From assembly GCF_003574445.1 (NCBI RefSeq), contig NZ_KZ984554.1, positions 345,346-409,345 of the forward strand: DNA of 64,000 nucleotides, read 5' to 3'. The DNA is from Streptomyces sp. YIM 130001. Its GTDB lineage: Bacteria > Actinomycetota > Actinomycetes > Streptomycetales > Streptomycetaceae. Position numbers and translations under genes: made by a program. Below the pieces are notes generated by a model. That model had not been told where the DNA came from. It was given only the letters and a program-made list of their open reading frames with translations, and searched no databases. The first letter of the stretch is position 1; each line of letters opens with the position of its first letter. Shown piece by piece: positions 51,819 to 60,942 of the stretch.

Positions 51819-52622
51819 ATGAGCGGTGTCATGAAGCGTATGGGGATGATCTTCCGCGCGAAGGCGAACAAGGCCCTTGACCGGGCCGAGGACCCGCGCG
51901 AAACCCTCGATTACTCGTACCAGAAGCAGCTGGAGCTGCTGCAGAAGGTGCGCCGCGGCGTTGCCGACGTGGCCACCTCCCGAAAGCGCCTCGAGCTGCA
52001 GCTCAATCAGTTGCAGGGCCAGTCCTCGAAGCTCGAGGACCAGGGCCGCAAGGCGCTCGCGCTCGGCCGCGAGGACCTCGCCCGTGAGGCGCTGTCCCGT
52101 CGTGCCGCACTCCAGCAGCAGGTCACGGACCTGGAGACGCAGCACCAGACGCTGCAGGGCGAGGAGGAGAAGCTCACCCTCGCCGCCCAGCGCCTGCAGG
52201 CCAAGGTCGACGCCTTCCGCACGAAGAAGGAGACCATCAAGGCCACCTACACCGCAGCCCAGGCGCAGACCCGGATCGCCGAGTCCTTCTCGGGCATCTC
52301 CGAGGAGATGAGCGATGTGGGTACGGCCATCCAGCGCGCCGAGGACAAGACGGCGCAGCTGCAGGCCAGGGCCGGTGCCATCGACGAGCTGCTCGCCTCC
52401 GGCGCCCTCGACGACGCCTCGGGTCTCGCCAAGGACGACCTCCAGTCCGAGCTCGACCGCCTCTCCGGCGGTACGGACGTGGAGCTGGAGCTGCAGCGTA
52501 TGAAGGCGGAGCTGTCCGGCGGCCCCGCCCCGAGCCAGCAGGCCATCGAGGGGAGCAACGGCGCGCAGGCAGCGCCCGACGCCGCCACCCCGCAGGACAC
52601 CCCGCGCTTCGACAAGCAGTAG
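51819..52622 (+). CDS. pspA: PspA/IM30 family envelope-stress protein
   Basis: A 267-residue, almost wholly helical coiled-coil protein. The N-terminal membrane-binding helix (MSGVMKRMGMIFRAKANKAL in key part) and the RAEDPRETLDYSYQKQLELL region match PspA, as do the long heptad-like stretches to residue 220. The tail is Ala/Pro-rich. PspA binds stressed membranes. ATG 51819 is chosen for the conserved start. The PspAA gene follows. Confidence 0.95.
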   Translation: MSGVMKRMGMIFRAKANKALDRAEDPRETLDYSYQKQLELLQKVRRGVADVATSRKRLELQLNQLQGQSSKLEDQGRKALALGREDLAREALSRRAALQQQVTDLETQHQTLQGEEEKLTLAAQRLQAKVDAFRTKKETIKATYTAAQAQTRIAESFSGISEEMSDVGTAIQRAEDKTAQLQARAGAIDELLASGALDDASGLAKDDLQSELDRLSGGTDVELELQRMKAELSGGPAPSQQAIEGSNGAQAAPDAATPQDTPRFDKQ

Positions 52623-52742
52623 CCGACGGCCGGGGCCCCGGCTCCGTAAGCTCGTTACCGGTCCCGTGGCCGGTCACGGCGTGCGGGACCGAGGTAACCC
52701 GGCCCGAGCCGGCCAGTCAGCAGCCTCGCGAAGGAGAGCGTT

Positions 52743-53024
52743 GTGATCGTACGGATCATGGGGGAGGGGCAGGTGAAGCTGGCGGACAGCCACTTCGCCG
52801 AACTGAACAAGCTGGACGACGAGCTGCTCGCCGAGATGGAGAGCGGCGACGGCCCCGGCTTCCGCACCACCCTGCATGCCCTGCTCGACAAGGTCCGTGA
52901 GCTCGGCACTCCATTGCCCGACGACGCCCTGGAGCCGTCGGAGCTGATCCTTCCGCCGGTGGACGCGTCGCTCGAAGAGGTGCGGGAACTGCTCGGCGAG
53001 GACGGCGGCCTGATCCCGGGTTGA
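52743..53024 (+). CDS. PspA-associated protein PspAA
   Basis: A 93-residue acidic protein that begins MIVRIMGEGQVKL, the standard PspAA start, and contains FRTTLHALLDKVRELGTPLP in key part. It lies 120 bases after pspA on the same strand. Family members accompany PspA in actinobacteria and may tune its assembly. The GTG at 52743 is the start. Confidence 0.92.
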   Translation: MIVRIMGEGQVKLADSHFAELNKLDDELLAEMESGDGPGFRTTLHALLDKVRELGTPLPDDALEPSELILPPVDASLEEVRELLGEDGGLIPG

Positions 53025-53033
53025 ACAACCCGG

Positions 53034-53060
53034 CCCGTCCGGCGTTCGAGGACGAGGCGG
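53034..53060. repeat. Dispersed repeat copy after PspAA
   Basis: GTCCGGCGTTCGAGGACGAG is another copy of the Streptomyces CGCCGGAC-type intergenic repeat, on the opposite strand to the copies near 33150. Confidence 0.5.
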
Positions 53061-53190
53061 CCAGGCCGGTGCCTGGCCGCTGCGGTGAACCCGACGGCAC
53101 CCCGTCGCGGGCGTCGGAGCACGGACCCCGGCGCCGCAAGGGACTTCCTCGACCGCGCCCTGCCCCCGGGGCCCCGTACCGTGGACTGTC

Positions 53191-54513
53191 GTGACCCTCC
53201 TAGCGCGCGGCCGGCACTGGCAGAAGGCGCATCCGCTCGCGCTCGACGCGGCTCTCGCCGCAGGCGTCCTCATCTGCATGATCACCGCCTCCTTCGTGGA
53301 GCCACGCGGCCACACGGGGCCGTACTTCGGCCGCGCGCCCGCGGCACCGAGCCTGATCCTGATGGTGGCCGGTGCTGCGACCCTGGTCTTCCGGCGCCGC
53401 CGCCCGCTGGTGGTCCTCGCGATGACGGTCGCCGTGACCGTCGCCGAGCTGTTCACCGGAGAACCGCGCGCCCCCGTGGTGATGAGCGCCGTCGTCGCCC
53501 TCTACACGGTCGCCGCCACTACCGACCGCCCCACCACCTGGCGCGTGGGGTTGCTCACCGGCGCCCTGCTCACCGGCATCGCGATGGTCACCGGCTACCC
53601 ACTGCCCTGGTACGCGCAGGACAACCTCGGCATCTTCGCCTGGACCGGCATGGCCTCGGCAGCGGGCGACGCCGTCCGCAGCCGCCGCGCCTTCATCGAC
53701 GCCATGACGGAGCGCGCCGAACGGGCCGAGCGGACCCGCGAGGAGGAGGCCCGCCGCCGTGTCGCCGAGGAGCGGCTCAGGATCGCCCGCGATCTGCACG
53801 ACGTGGTCGCCCACCACATCGCCCTGGTCAACGTGCAGGCAGGCGTCGCATCGCACGTCATGGACAAGCGCCCCGACCAGGCCAAGGAGGCGCTCGCCCA
53901 CGTACGCGAGGCCAGCCGCTCGGCACTCGACGAACTGCGCGCCACGGTCGGCCTGCTCAGGCAGTCGGGCGACCCGGAGGCACCCACCGAGCCGGCCCCG
54001 GGCCTCGCCCGCCTGGACGAGCTGGCCGAGTCGTTCCAGCGCGCGGGCCTGCCGGTCGAGGTGGCCCGCAGCGACGACGGCGTGAACCCGCCCGCCGCCG
54101 TGGACCTGGTCGCGTACCGCGTCATCCAGGAGGCCCTGACCAACGTGCAGAAGCACGCGGGGCCGGGCGCGAGAGCGGAGGTCAGCGTGGTGCGGGTGGG
54201 CGCGCGGCTGGAGATCACGGTGCTGGACGACGGCCCGGGCCACTCGGGCGCGACGGCCGGCGGAACCCGTCCCGGGCCGGCCGATGCAGCAGAGGGCCAC
54301 CCGGACGGCGGCGGACACGGTCTGCTCGGCATGCGCGAGCGGGTCACCGCGCTCGGCGGCAGCTGTACGACCGGGCCCCGCTACGGCGGCGGTTTCCGGG
54401 TGCATGCGATCCTTCCTCTGGCCGGAGCCACGGGGGACGGCCGTAGGGAACCGGGAGCCCGTACCACCACGGGAACGGCCGCCGCGGCAGGCCCGACAGG
54501 GGAGAACACATGA
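53191..54513 (+). CDS. HisKA_3 sensor histidine kinase
   Basis: A 440-residue membrane kinase. The N-terminal half has about four to five membrane helices. The dimerisation/phosphoacceptor region is RIARDLHDVVAHH, with His203 as the phosphorylated residue, and an HATPase domain follows with DDGPGH and GLLGMRERV. It overlaps the regulator gene by four bases (ATGA). The signal is unknown; the RND exporter downstream suggests envelope or drug stress. Confidence 0.95.
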   Translation: MTLLARGRHWQKAHPLALDAALAAGVLICMITASFVEPRGHTGPYFGRAPAAPSLILMVAGAATLVFRRRRPLVVLAMTVAVTVAELFTGEPRAPVVMSAVVALYTVAATTDRPTTWRVGLLTGALLTGIAMVTGYPLPWYAQDNLGIFAWTGMASAAGDAVRSRRAFIDAMTERAERAERTREEEARRRVAEERLRIARDLHDVVAHHIALVNVQAGVASHVMDKRPDQAKEALAHVREASRSALDELRATVGLLRQSGDPEAPTEPAPGLARLDELAESFQRAGLPVEVARSDDGVNPPAAVDLVAYRVIQEALTNVQKHAGPGARAEVSVVRVGARLEITVLDDGPGHSGATAGGTRPGPADAAEGHPDGGGHGLLGMRERVTALGGSCTTGPRYGGGFRVHAILPLAGATGDGRREPGARTTTGTAAAAGPTGENT

Positions 54514-55199
54514 CGATCCGGGTGCTGCTCGCCGACGACCAGGCACTGCTGCGCAGCGCGTTCAAGGTCCTCGTCGACTCCGAGCCGGACATGGAGGTCG
54601 TGGGGGAGGCCTCCGACGGGGCCGAGGCGGTGCACCTCGCCCGTGCCGAGCGCGCCGACGTCGTCCTGATGGACATCCGCATGCCCGGCACCGACGGCCT
54701 CGCGGCCACCCGCATGATCAGCGCCGATCCCGAACTCGGCCAGGTGCGGGTCGTCATGCTCACCACCTTCGAGGTCGACGAGTACGTGGTGCAGTCCCTG
54801 CGGGCGGGTGCCTCCGGCTTCCTCGGCAAGGGCTCGGAGCCGGACGAACTGCTCAACGCCATCCGGGTCGCGGCCGCGGGCGAAGCACTGCTGTCGCCGG
54901 TCGCCACCAAAGGACTGATCGCCAAGTTCCTCGCCCAGGGCGGAAGTTCGGACCCCGACGACCCCGGCGCGGCCGCCCACACGGAGCGCCTGTCCGCCCT
55001 CACCGGCCGGGAACGTGAGGTCCTGATCCAGGTCGCGGCCGGCCTGTCCAACGACGAGATCGCGGTACGCCTCACCGTCAGCCCGCTCACCGTCAAGACC
55101 CACGTCAACCGGGCCATGGCGAAGCTCGGTGCCCGCGACCGTGCCCAACTGGTCGTCATCGCCTACGAGTCAGGCCTGGTACGCCCCAGGGTCGACTGA
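54510..55199 (+). CDS. LuxR/NarL-family response regulator
   Basis: A 229-residue regulator with an N-terminal receiver domain, phospho-Asp55 in VVLMDIRMPG, and a C-terminal LuxR HTH with LTGREREVLIQVAAGLSNDEIAVRL in key part. It is phosphorylated by the kinase encoded just upstream. The exporter gene is the nearest target. Confidence 0.96.
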   Translation: MTIRVLLADDQALLRSAFKVLVDSEPDMEVVGEASDGAEAVHLARAERADVVLMDIRMPGTDGLAATRMISADPELGQVRVVMLTTFEVDEYVVQSLRAGASGFLGKGSEPDELLNAIRVAAAGEALLSPVATKGLIAKFLAQGGSSDPDDPGAAAHTERLSALTGREREVLIQVAAGLSNDEIAVRLTVSPLTVKTHVNRAMAKLGARDRAQLVVIAYESGLVRPRVD

Positions 55200-55421
55200 C
55201 CGCCGCTCCACCGGAGGGTGGACCGCCCTCCACCCGGACATACTCCGGACGCAGTAGACGCCTCGCGGTGAACGGGACCTGCGAGCGAGGGATCCTTGCG
55301 GTCGAATGCCCGATCGTGTAGCGCGGGTGTGTTCCGGCCTTTCCGTGGCCACCCGCGCCCGGCATCCGAGCCTCCCGCTCGACGCCACCGCCTCGTGCCA
55401 CAGAAGAGAGACCTCCAAGTC

Positions 55422-58400
55422 ATGTCCTGGCTGTCCAGGTTCAGCCTCGCCCAACGGGCGCTGATAGGCCTGATCTCGCTCGTCGCCATCGTGTTCGGCG
55501 CCATCGCCATCCCGCAGCTCAAGCAGCAGCTGCTGCCCTCCATCGAACTGCCCATGGTCTCGGTGATCGCCCCTTACCAGGGTGCCTCCCCCGACGTGGT
55601 CGAGAAGCAGGTCGTCGAGCCGCTCGAGTCCAACATCGAAGCGGTGGACGGCATCACGGGCATCACCGCCACGGCCAGCGAGGGCAATGCCCTGGTCATG
55701 GCCCAGTTCGACTTCGGTGACGGCGGCGACTCCAAGCAGCTGGTGGCGGACGTCCAGCAGGCCGTCAACCGCTCCCGCGCCCAGCTGCCCGAGGACGTCG
55801 ACCCGCAGGTGGTGGCCGGTTCCACGGACGACATCCCGACCGTGGTGCTCGCGGCCTCCGGCGACAAGGGCGACCAGCAGGCGCTCGCGGACAAGCTGGA
55901 GCGCACCGTCGTCCCGGTGATCAAGGACATCGACGGCGTCGGCCAGGTCTCCGTGGACGGTGTACGGGACCTGCAGGTCGCCGTCACCCCCGACGAGTCC
56001 AAACTGGCCAGGGCCGGCCTGAGCTCGGTCGCGATCGGGCAGGCCCTCGAGTCCGGCGGCGCCTCGGTGCCCGCCGGTTCCTTCGACGAGGGCGGCAAGA
56101 ACCGCACCGTGCAGGTGGGCGGCGGCTTCACCTCGCTGAAGCAGATCGAGGACCTGATGGTCACCGGCGAGGGCGCCAAGTCCAAGCCCGTGCGCCTCGG
56201 TTCGGTCGCCGAGGTCGAGCAGGAGGAGGCCGCGGCCACCTCCCTGACCCGCACCAACGGCGAGCCCAGCCTCGCGGTCGTCGTCACCATGGACCAGGAC
56301 GGTTCCGCGGTCGCCATCTCCGACGACGTCAAGGAGGCGCTGCCCGACCTCCGTAAGGACCTCGGCACCGACGCCGACCTCACCGTCGTCTCCGACCAGG
56401 GCCCGGCCGTCTCCAAGTCGATCTCCAGCCTGACCACCGAGGGAGCGCTCGGCCTGGTCTTCGCCGTCCTGGTGATCCTGGTCTTCCTGGCCTCGATCCG
56501 GTCGACGCTGGTCACCGCGGTGTCCATCCCGCTGTCGGTGCTGCTCGCCCTGATCGTGCTGTGGACCCGCGATCTGTCCCTCAACATGCTCACCCTGGGC
56601 GCGCTCACCATCGCCATCGGCCGTGTCGTCGACGACTCGATCGTGGTCCTGGAGAACATCAAGCGCCACCTCGGCTACGGCGAGGAGCGGCACGCCGCGA
56701 TCATCACCGCGGTCAAGGAGGTCGCGGGCGCGGTCACCTCCTCGACGCTGACCACGGTCGCCGTGTTCCTGCCGATCGGTCTGGTCGGCGGCATGGTGGG
56801 CGAGTTGTTCGGTTCGTTCTCGCTGACCGTGACCGCGGCTCTGCTCGCCTCGCTCCTGGTCTCGCTCACCGTCGTACCGGTGATGTCGTACTGGTTCCTG
56901 CGCGCCCCCAAGGGCACCGCGGACCTCGACCCGGAAGAGGCGCGGCGCAAGGCGGAGGAGAAGGAGGCCCGCAGCCGGCTGCAGCGTATGTACATCCCTG
57001 TGCTGCGCTTCGCGACCCGTCGCCGGATCACCAGCCTGGCGATCGCGATCGTGGTGCTGGTCGGCACCTTCGGCATGGTGCCGCTGCTGAAGACCAATTT
57101 CTTCGACCAGGGCGACCAGGAAGTCCTCAGCATCACCCAGGAGTTGGAGCCCGGCACCAGCCTCGGGGCCACCGACGACTCGGTGAAGAAGATCGAGGGT
57201 GTCCTGAACGACCTCGACGAGGTCAAGGACTACCAGGTCACCATCGGCTCGTCCGGTTTCATGGCCGCCTTCGGCGGCGGTACGGACACCAACCAGGCCT
57301 CGTACCAGGTGACTCTGGAGGAGGACGCCCCGTACGAGGAGACCCAGGACCGTATCGAGAAGGAGCTGTCCGGGCTCGACGGCATCGGCGACACCCGCCT
57401 CGCGGCGGGCGACGGCTTCGGCAGCCAGGACCTCAGCGTGGTGGTCAAGGCCGCCGACGCGGACGTCCTGAAGACCGCGTCCGAGCAGGTTCGGGACGAG
57501 GTCGCCAAGATCGACGACGTCACCGACGTGCAGAGCGACCTCTCGCAGTCCGTTCCGCGCATCTCGGTCACGGCGAACGAGAAGGCGGCCGCCGCCGGAT
57601 TCAACGACGCCACCCTCGGCCAGGCCGTCGCCCAGGCGGTCCGCGGCACGCCCAGCGGCAAGGCGCTGCTCGACGACACCGAGCGCGACGTGGTGATCCG
57701 CTCGGCGCAGTCCGCCGAGACCATGGACGAGTTGAAGAAGCTGCGGCTCGGTCCGGTCCGGCTCGGTGAGATCGCCGACGTGAAGCTGGTCGACGGCCCG
57801 GTGTCGATGACCCGGATCGACGGTGCCCGCGCGGCGACCGTCACCGCCCGGCCCACCGGTGACAACACCGGCGCGGTCAGCGCCGATCTGCAGACGAAGA
57901 TCAACGCGCTGGACCTGCCGGACGGCGCCACCGCCTCCATCGGCGGTGTCTCCGAGGACCAGGACGAGGCCTTCCTCCAGCTGGCCCTCGCCATGCTGGC
58001 GGCCGTGGCGATCGTCTTCATGCTGCTGGTGGCGACGTTCCGTTCGCTGATCCAGCCGCTGATCCTGCTGGTCTCCATCCCCTTCGCGGCCACCGGCGCG
58101 ATCGGTCTGCTGATCGCCACCGGCACTGCGATGGGCGTACCGGCGATGATCGGCATGCTGATGCTCATCGGCATCGTGGTGACCAACGCGATCGTCCTGA
58201 TCGACCTGATCAACCAGTACCGCGCGAAGGGCCTCGACGTGGTCGAGGCGGTCATCGAGGGCGGCCGGCACCGGCTGCGGCCGATCCTGATGACCGCGCT
58301 GGCGACGATCTTCGCCCTGCTCCCGATGGCGCTCGGCGTCACCGGCGAGGGCGGCTTCATCGCCCAGCCGCTCGCGGTCGTGGTGATCGGTGGCCTGATC

Positions 58401-58565
58401 TCGTCGACGCTGCTGACCCTGCTCCTGGTCCCGACGCTCTACGCGATGGTCGAGCTGCGCAAGCAGCGGCGCGCGAAGAAGAAGGCGGCCAAGCGCGCGA
58501 AGAAGGCCGGCATCCCCGCGCAGTCGGACCCGGCATCCGGCGGGACGGAGCCGGCCCAGGTCTGA
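55422..58565 (+). CDS. RND-family efflux transporter
   Basis: A 1047-residue AcrB-like exporter. The usual arrangement of two large extracytoplasmic loops between helices 1-2 and 7-8 is present, and helix 4 has GRVVDDSIVVLEN with the proton-relay Asp pair near residues 404-405. The C-terminal tail is Lys-rich. ATG 55422 gives MSWLSRFSLAQR; upstream residues are not conserved. No membrane-fusion partner is adjacent, as is common in Gram-positives. The two-component genes upstream probably control it. Confidence 0.95.
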   Translation: MSWLSRFSLAQRALIGLISLVAIVFGAIAIPQLKQQLLPSIELPMVSVIAPYQGASPDVVEKQVVEPLESNIEAVDGITGITATASEGNALVMAQFDFGDGGDSKQLVADVQQAVNRSRAQLPEDVDPQVVAGSTDDIPTVVLAASGDKGDQQALADKLERTVVPVIKDIDGVGQVSVDGVRDLQVAVTPDESKLARAGLSSVAIGQALESGGASVPAGSFDEGGKNRTVQVGGGFTSLKQIEDLMVTGEGAKSKPVRLGSVAEVEQEEAAATSLTRTNGEPSLAVVVTMDQDGSAVAISDDVKEALPDLRKDLGTDADLTVVSDQGPAVSKSISSLTTEGALGLVFAVLVILVFLASIRSTLVTAVSIPLSVLLALIVLWTRDLSLNMLTLGALTIAIGRVVDDSIVVLENIKRHLGYGEERHAAIITAVKEVAGAVTSSTLTTVAVFLPIGLVGGMVGELFGSFSLTVTAALLASLLVSLTVVPVMSYWFLRAPKGTADLDPEEARRKAEEKEARSRLQRMYIPVLRFATRRRITSLAIAIVVLVGTFGMVPLLKTNFFDQGDQEVLSITQELEPGTSLGATDDSVKKIEGVLNDLDEVKDYQVTIGSSGFMAAFGGGTDTNQASYQVTLEEDAPYEETQDRIEKELSGLDGIGDTRLAAGDGFGSQDLSVVVKAADADVLKTASEQVRDEVAKIDDVTDVQSDLSQSVPRISVTANEKAAAAGFNDATLGQAVAQAVRGTPSGKALLDDTERDVVIRSAQSAETMDELKKLRLGPVRLGEIADVKLVDGPVSMTRIDGARAATVTARPTGDNTGAVSADLQTKINALDLPDGATASIGGVSEDQDEAFLQLALAMLAAVAIVFMLLVATFRSLIQPLILLVSIPFAATGAIGLLIATGTAMGVPAMIGMLMLIGIVVTNAIVLIDLINQYRAKGLDVVEAVIEGGRHRLRPILMTALATIFALLPMALGVTGEGGFIAQPLAVVVIGGLISSTLLTLLLVPTLYAMVELRKQRRAKKKAAKRAKKAGIPAQSDPASGGTEPAQV

Positions 58566-58582
58566 CCCCGGCACGGCCGAAC

Positions 58583-58632
58583 ACGCCGATGGGGCGCCCC
58601 GTTCACTCACGAACGGAGCGCCCCATCGGCGT
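58583..58632. terminator. Bidirectional terminator, RND / nadA
   Basis: A 22-bp stem with one mismatch surrounds loop ACTCAC (58605-58610) between the converging exporter and nadA genes. Confidence 0.9.
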
Positions 58633-58646
58633 ATGCACGGGTGCGG

Positions 58647-59834
58647 CTACGGCAGCGCCAGCATCCGCTCGAGAGCCAGCTTGGCGAAGCTCTCCGTCTC
58701 CCTGTCCACCTCGATGCGGTTCACCAGGTTGCCCTCGGCGAGCGACTCCAGGGTCCACACCAGGTGCGGCAGGTCGATCCGGTTCATCGTCGAGCAGAAG
58801 CAGACCGTCTTGTCGAGGAAGACGATCTCCTTGCCCTCGTCCGCGAAGCGGTTGGCGAGCCGGCGGACCAGGTTGAGCTCGGTGCCGATCGCCCATTTCG
58901 AGCCGGCCGGAGCCGCCTCGAGCGCCTTGATGATGTACTCCGTCGAACCCACCTGGTCCGCGGCGGCGACGACCTCGTGCTTGCACTCCGGGTGCACCAG
59001 GACGTTCACACCCGGTATGCGCTCGCGTACGTCGTTCACCGAGTCGAGCGAGAAGCGGCCGTGCACCGAGCAGTGGCCGCGCCACAGGATCATCTTCGCC
59101 GCGCGCAGTTGCTCGACGGTCAGACCGCCGCCGGGCTTGTGCGGGTTGTAGACGACGCAGTCGTCCAGGGTCATCCCCATGTCCCGTACCGCGGTGTTGC
59201 GCCCGAGGTGCTGGTCCGGCAGGAACAGCACCTTCTCGCCCTGCTCAAAGGCCCAGTCGAGGGCCCGCTTCGCATTCGACGAGGTGCAGATGGTGCCCCC
59301 GTGCTTGCCGGTGAACGCCTTGATGTCCGCCGAGGAGTTCATGTAAGAGACGGGCACGACCTGCTCGGCGATCCCGGCCTCGGTCAGCACGTCCCAGCAC
59401 TCGGCGACCTGCTCGGCGTTCGCCATGTCGGCCATCGAACAGCCGGCGGCGAGGTCGGGCAGGACCACCTTCTGGTCGTCGTCGGTGAGGATGTCGGCCG
59501 ACTCGGCCATGAAGTGCACACCGCAGAAGACGATGTACTCGGCCTCGGGACGCGCGGCCGCGTCCCTTGCCAGCTTGAAGGAGTCGCCGGTGACGTCGGC
59601 GAACTGGATGACCTCGTCACGCTGGTAGTGGTGGCCGAGCACGAAGACCTTGTCCCCGAGCTTCTCCTTGGCCGCGCGGGCGCGCTCCACCAGGTCCGGG
59701 TCGGAGGCGGCGGGCAGGTCGCCGGGGCACTCCACGCCGCGTTCACTCTTCGGGTCGGACTCGCGGCCGAGCAGCAGCAGGGCGAGCGGTGTCGCAGGTA
59801 CGTCAAGATCCTGGCGGGGCTGGGCGGTGGTCAC
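58647..59834 (-). CDS. nadA: Quinolinate synthase
   Basis: A 395-residue [4Fe-4S] enzyme that makes quinolinate from iminoaspartate and dihydroxyacetone phosphate for NAD synthesis. The cluster cysteines lie in FCGVHFMAES, HPECKHEV and the CFCSTMNRID motif. GTG 59834 is preferred over GTG 59843, which directly abuts its only GAAAGG. No nadB or nadC gene follows here. Confidence 0.96.
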   Translation of the reverse strand: MTTAQPRQDLDVPATPLALLLLGRESDPKSERGVECPGDLPAASDPDLVERARAAKEKLGDKVFVLGHHYQRDEVIQFADVTGDSFKLARDAAARPEAEYIVFCGVHFMAESADILTDDDQKVVLPDLAAGCSMADMANAEQVAECWDVLTEAGIAEQVVPVSYMNSSADIKAFTGKHGGTICTSSNAKRALDWAFEQGEKVLFLPDQHLGRNTAVRDMGMTLDDCVVYNPHKPGGGLTVEQLRAAKMILWRGHCSVHGRFSLDSVNDVRERIPGVNVLVHPECKHEVVAAADQVGSTEYIIKALEAAPAGSKWAIGTELNLVRRLANRFADEGKEIVFLDKTVCFCSTMNRIDLPHLVWTLESLAEGNLVNRIEVDRETESFAKLALERMLALP

Positions 59835-60472
59835 GTCACGCACCCTTTCTACGTGTTGATGAGTGCGGCGCGAGCCGCTCCCGTGGAGCCCGTTGCGGTG
59901 GCACCGGAACCCCTTTTCGTCTAGATGACGTTATCTATCATAGCCGCTTCATGTCAGTTTGACGATGGCCATCATGTCGATGTGACGCATTCTCGAGCGG
60001 CCCTGTAGTTCCCCTTTTGTGCGAGCACTTCCGCATGACCGTGGGCGGCACCGACGTTCAGTCGTCGCCTCCTGGCGGTCTTCCGGTTCGGGCCTCGTCC
60101 CCGATCGGGAGGAGGCGTACGAGGCCGGCGTCGCGGTCACCCTCGACGGCCTCGACCAGCGCGGTGCGGTCCCCGGCCGGGGCTCGGGCGTCCCGGACGT
60201 TCTCGCAGCCCGCACAGCGCCACCGCCGGCGACGTCTCCCGTGATCGACGAGCGGGATCAGTGCTCATCGGGCACGGAACGTCGGACCGTCGCAGCGGCC
60301 TGCGCACGCGGTCGCGCTCGCTACAGGCCGGGCCGCTCCGTAGGCAGTGCGTGTGTGCGAGCATGAAGGAGCAGGAACGGCGCTGGATTTCTTCAGCCCG
60401 CCCGGAATGAATCCGGGGCCACGGCGGTTGTCGCCGTCGGCAAGCAGTCCGAACAACCCGGGAGAGAAGCAG
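59835..60472. other. Long intergenic region, nadA / erpA
   Basis: This 638-base gap separates two divergent genes. It holds the nadA-side palindrome at 59922-59937. Around 60100-60200 a short stretch on the plus strand (EEAYEAGVAVTLDGLDQ) has coding-like base use but no complete gene, which may be a decayed fragment. No RNA structure is obvious. Confidence 0.5.
59922..59937. promoter_or_regulatory. Palindrome upstream of nadA
   Basis: TAGATGACGTTATCTA is a near-perfect 16-bp palindrome (14 of 16) in A/T-rich DNA about 90 bases upstream of the nadA start. It could be the operator of an NAD-pathway repressor; the protein is not identified. Confidence 0.45.
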
Positions 60473-60829
60473 ATGTCCGTATCGGACGAGAAGACCACGG
60501 TCAGCGACGGCATCCTCCTGTCCGACGCCGCCGCGGGCAAGGTCAAGGGCCTGCTCGAGCAGGAGGGTCGCGACGATCTTGCGCTGCGCGTCGCCGTTCA
60601 GCCCGGCGGCTGCTCCGGCCTGCGCTACCAGCTGTTCTTCGACGAGCGCTCGCTCGACGGCGACGTCGTCAAGGACTTCGACGGCGTCAAGGTCGTCACC
60701 GACCGCATGAGCGCCCCCTACCTGGGCGGTGCCTCGATCGACTTCGTCGACACCATCGAGAAGCAGGGCTTCACGATCGACAACCCGAACGCCACCGGGT
60801 CCTGCGCCTGCGGCGACTCCTTCAGCTGA
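60473..60829 (+). CDS. erpA: Iron-sulfur cluster insertion protein
   Basis: A 118-residue A-type carrier (HesB/IscA/ErpA). The three cluster ligands are Cys47 (GGCSGLRY) and Cys111/Cys113 (SCACGDSF). It delivers clusters to apo-enzymes such as the neighbouring NadA and LipA. ATG 60473 follows GGGAGAG. Confidence 0.95.
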   Translation: MSVSDEKTTVSDGILLSDAAAGKVKGLLEQEGRDDLALRVAVQPGGCSGLRYQLFFDERSLDGDVVKDFDGVKVVTDRMSAPYLGGASIDFVDTIEKQGFTIDNPNATGSCACGDSFS

Positions 60830-60840
60830 CCCGACCCGTC

Positions 60841-60912
60841 CGCTCCCTGCCCAGGGAGCGGCGTCGGCGCATAAGAGTGCGGCGGCACCCCCGCGGGGGT
60901 GCCGCCGCACTC
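60841..60912 (+). terminator. Tandem hairpins after erpA
   Basis: A 9-bp hairpin (60841-60860, loop CC) is followed by a perfect 18-bp inverted repeat (60875-60892 and 60895-60912). They lie between erpA and the converging gene at 60943 and can stop both. Confidence 0.85.
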
Positions 60913-60942
60913 CTGTGCCGGGGCGCGTGAGGCGCCCGTACG

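Noticed and set aside
55170..58610. 1146-codon open frame opposite the RND exporter
   Set aside because: It is antisense to a well-conserved transporter, and its Gly/Asp/Arg-rich composition is a shadow of that gene.
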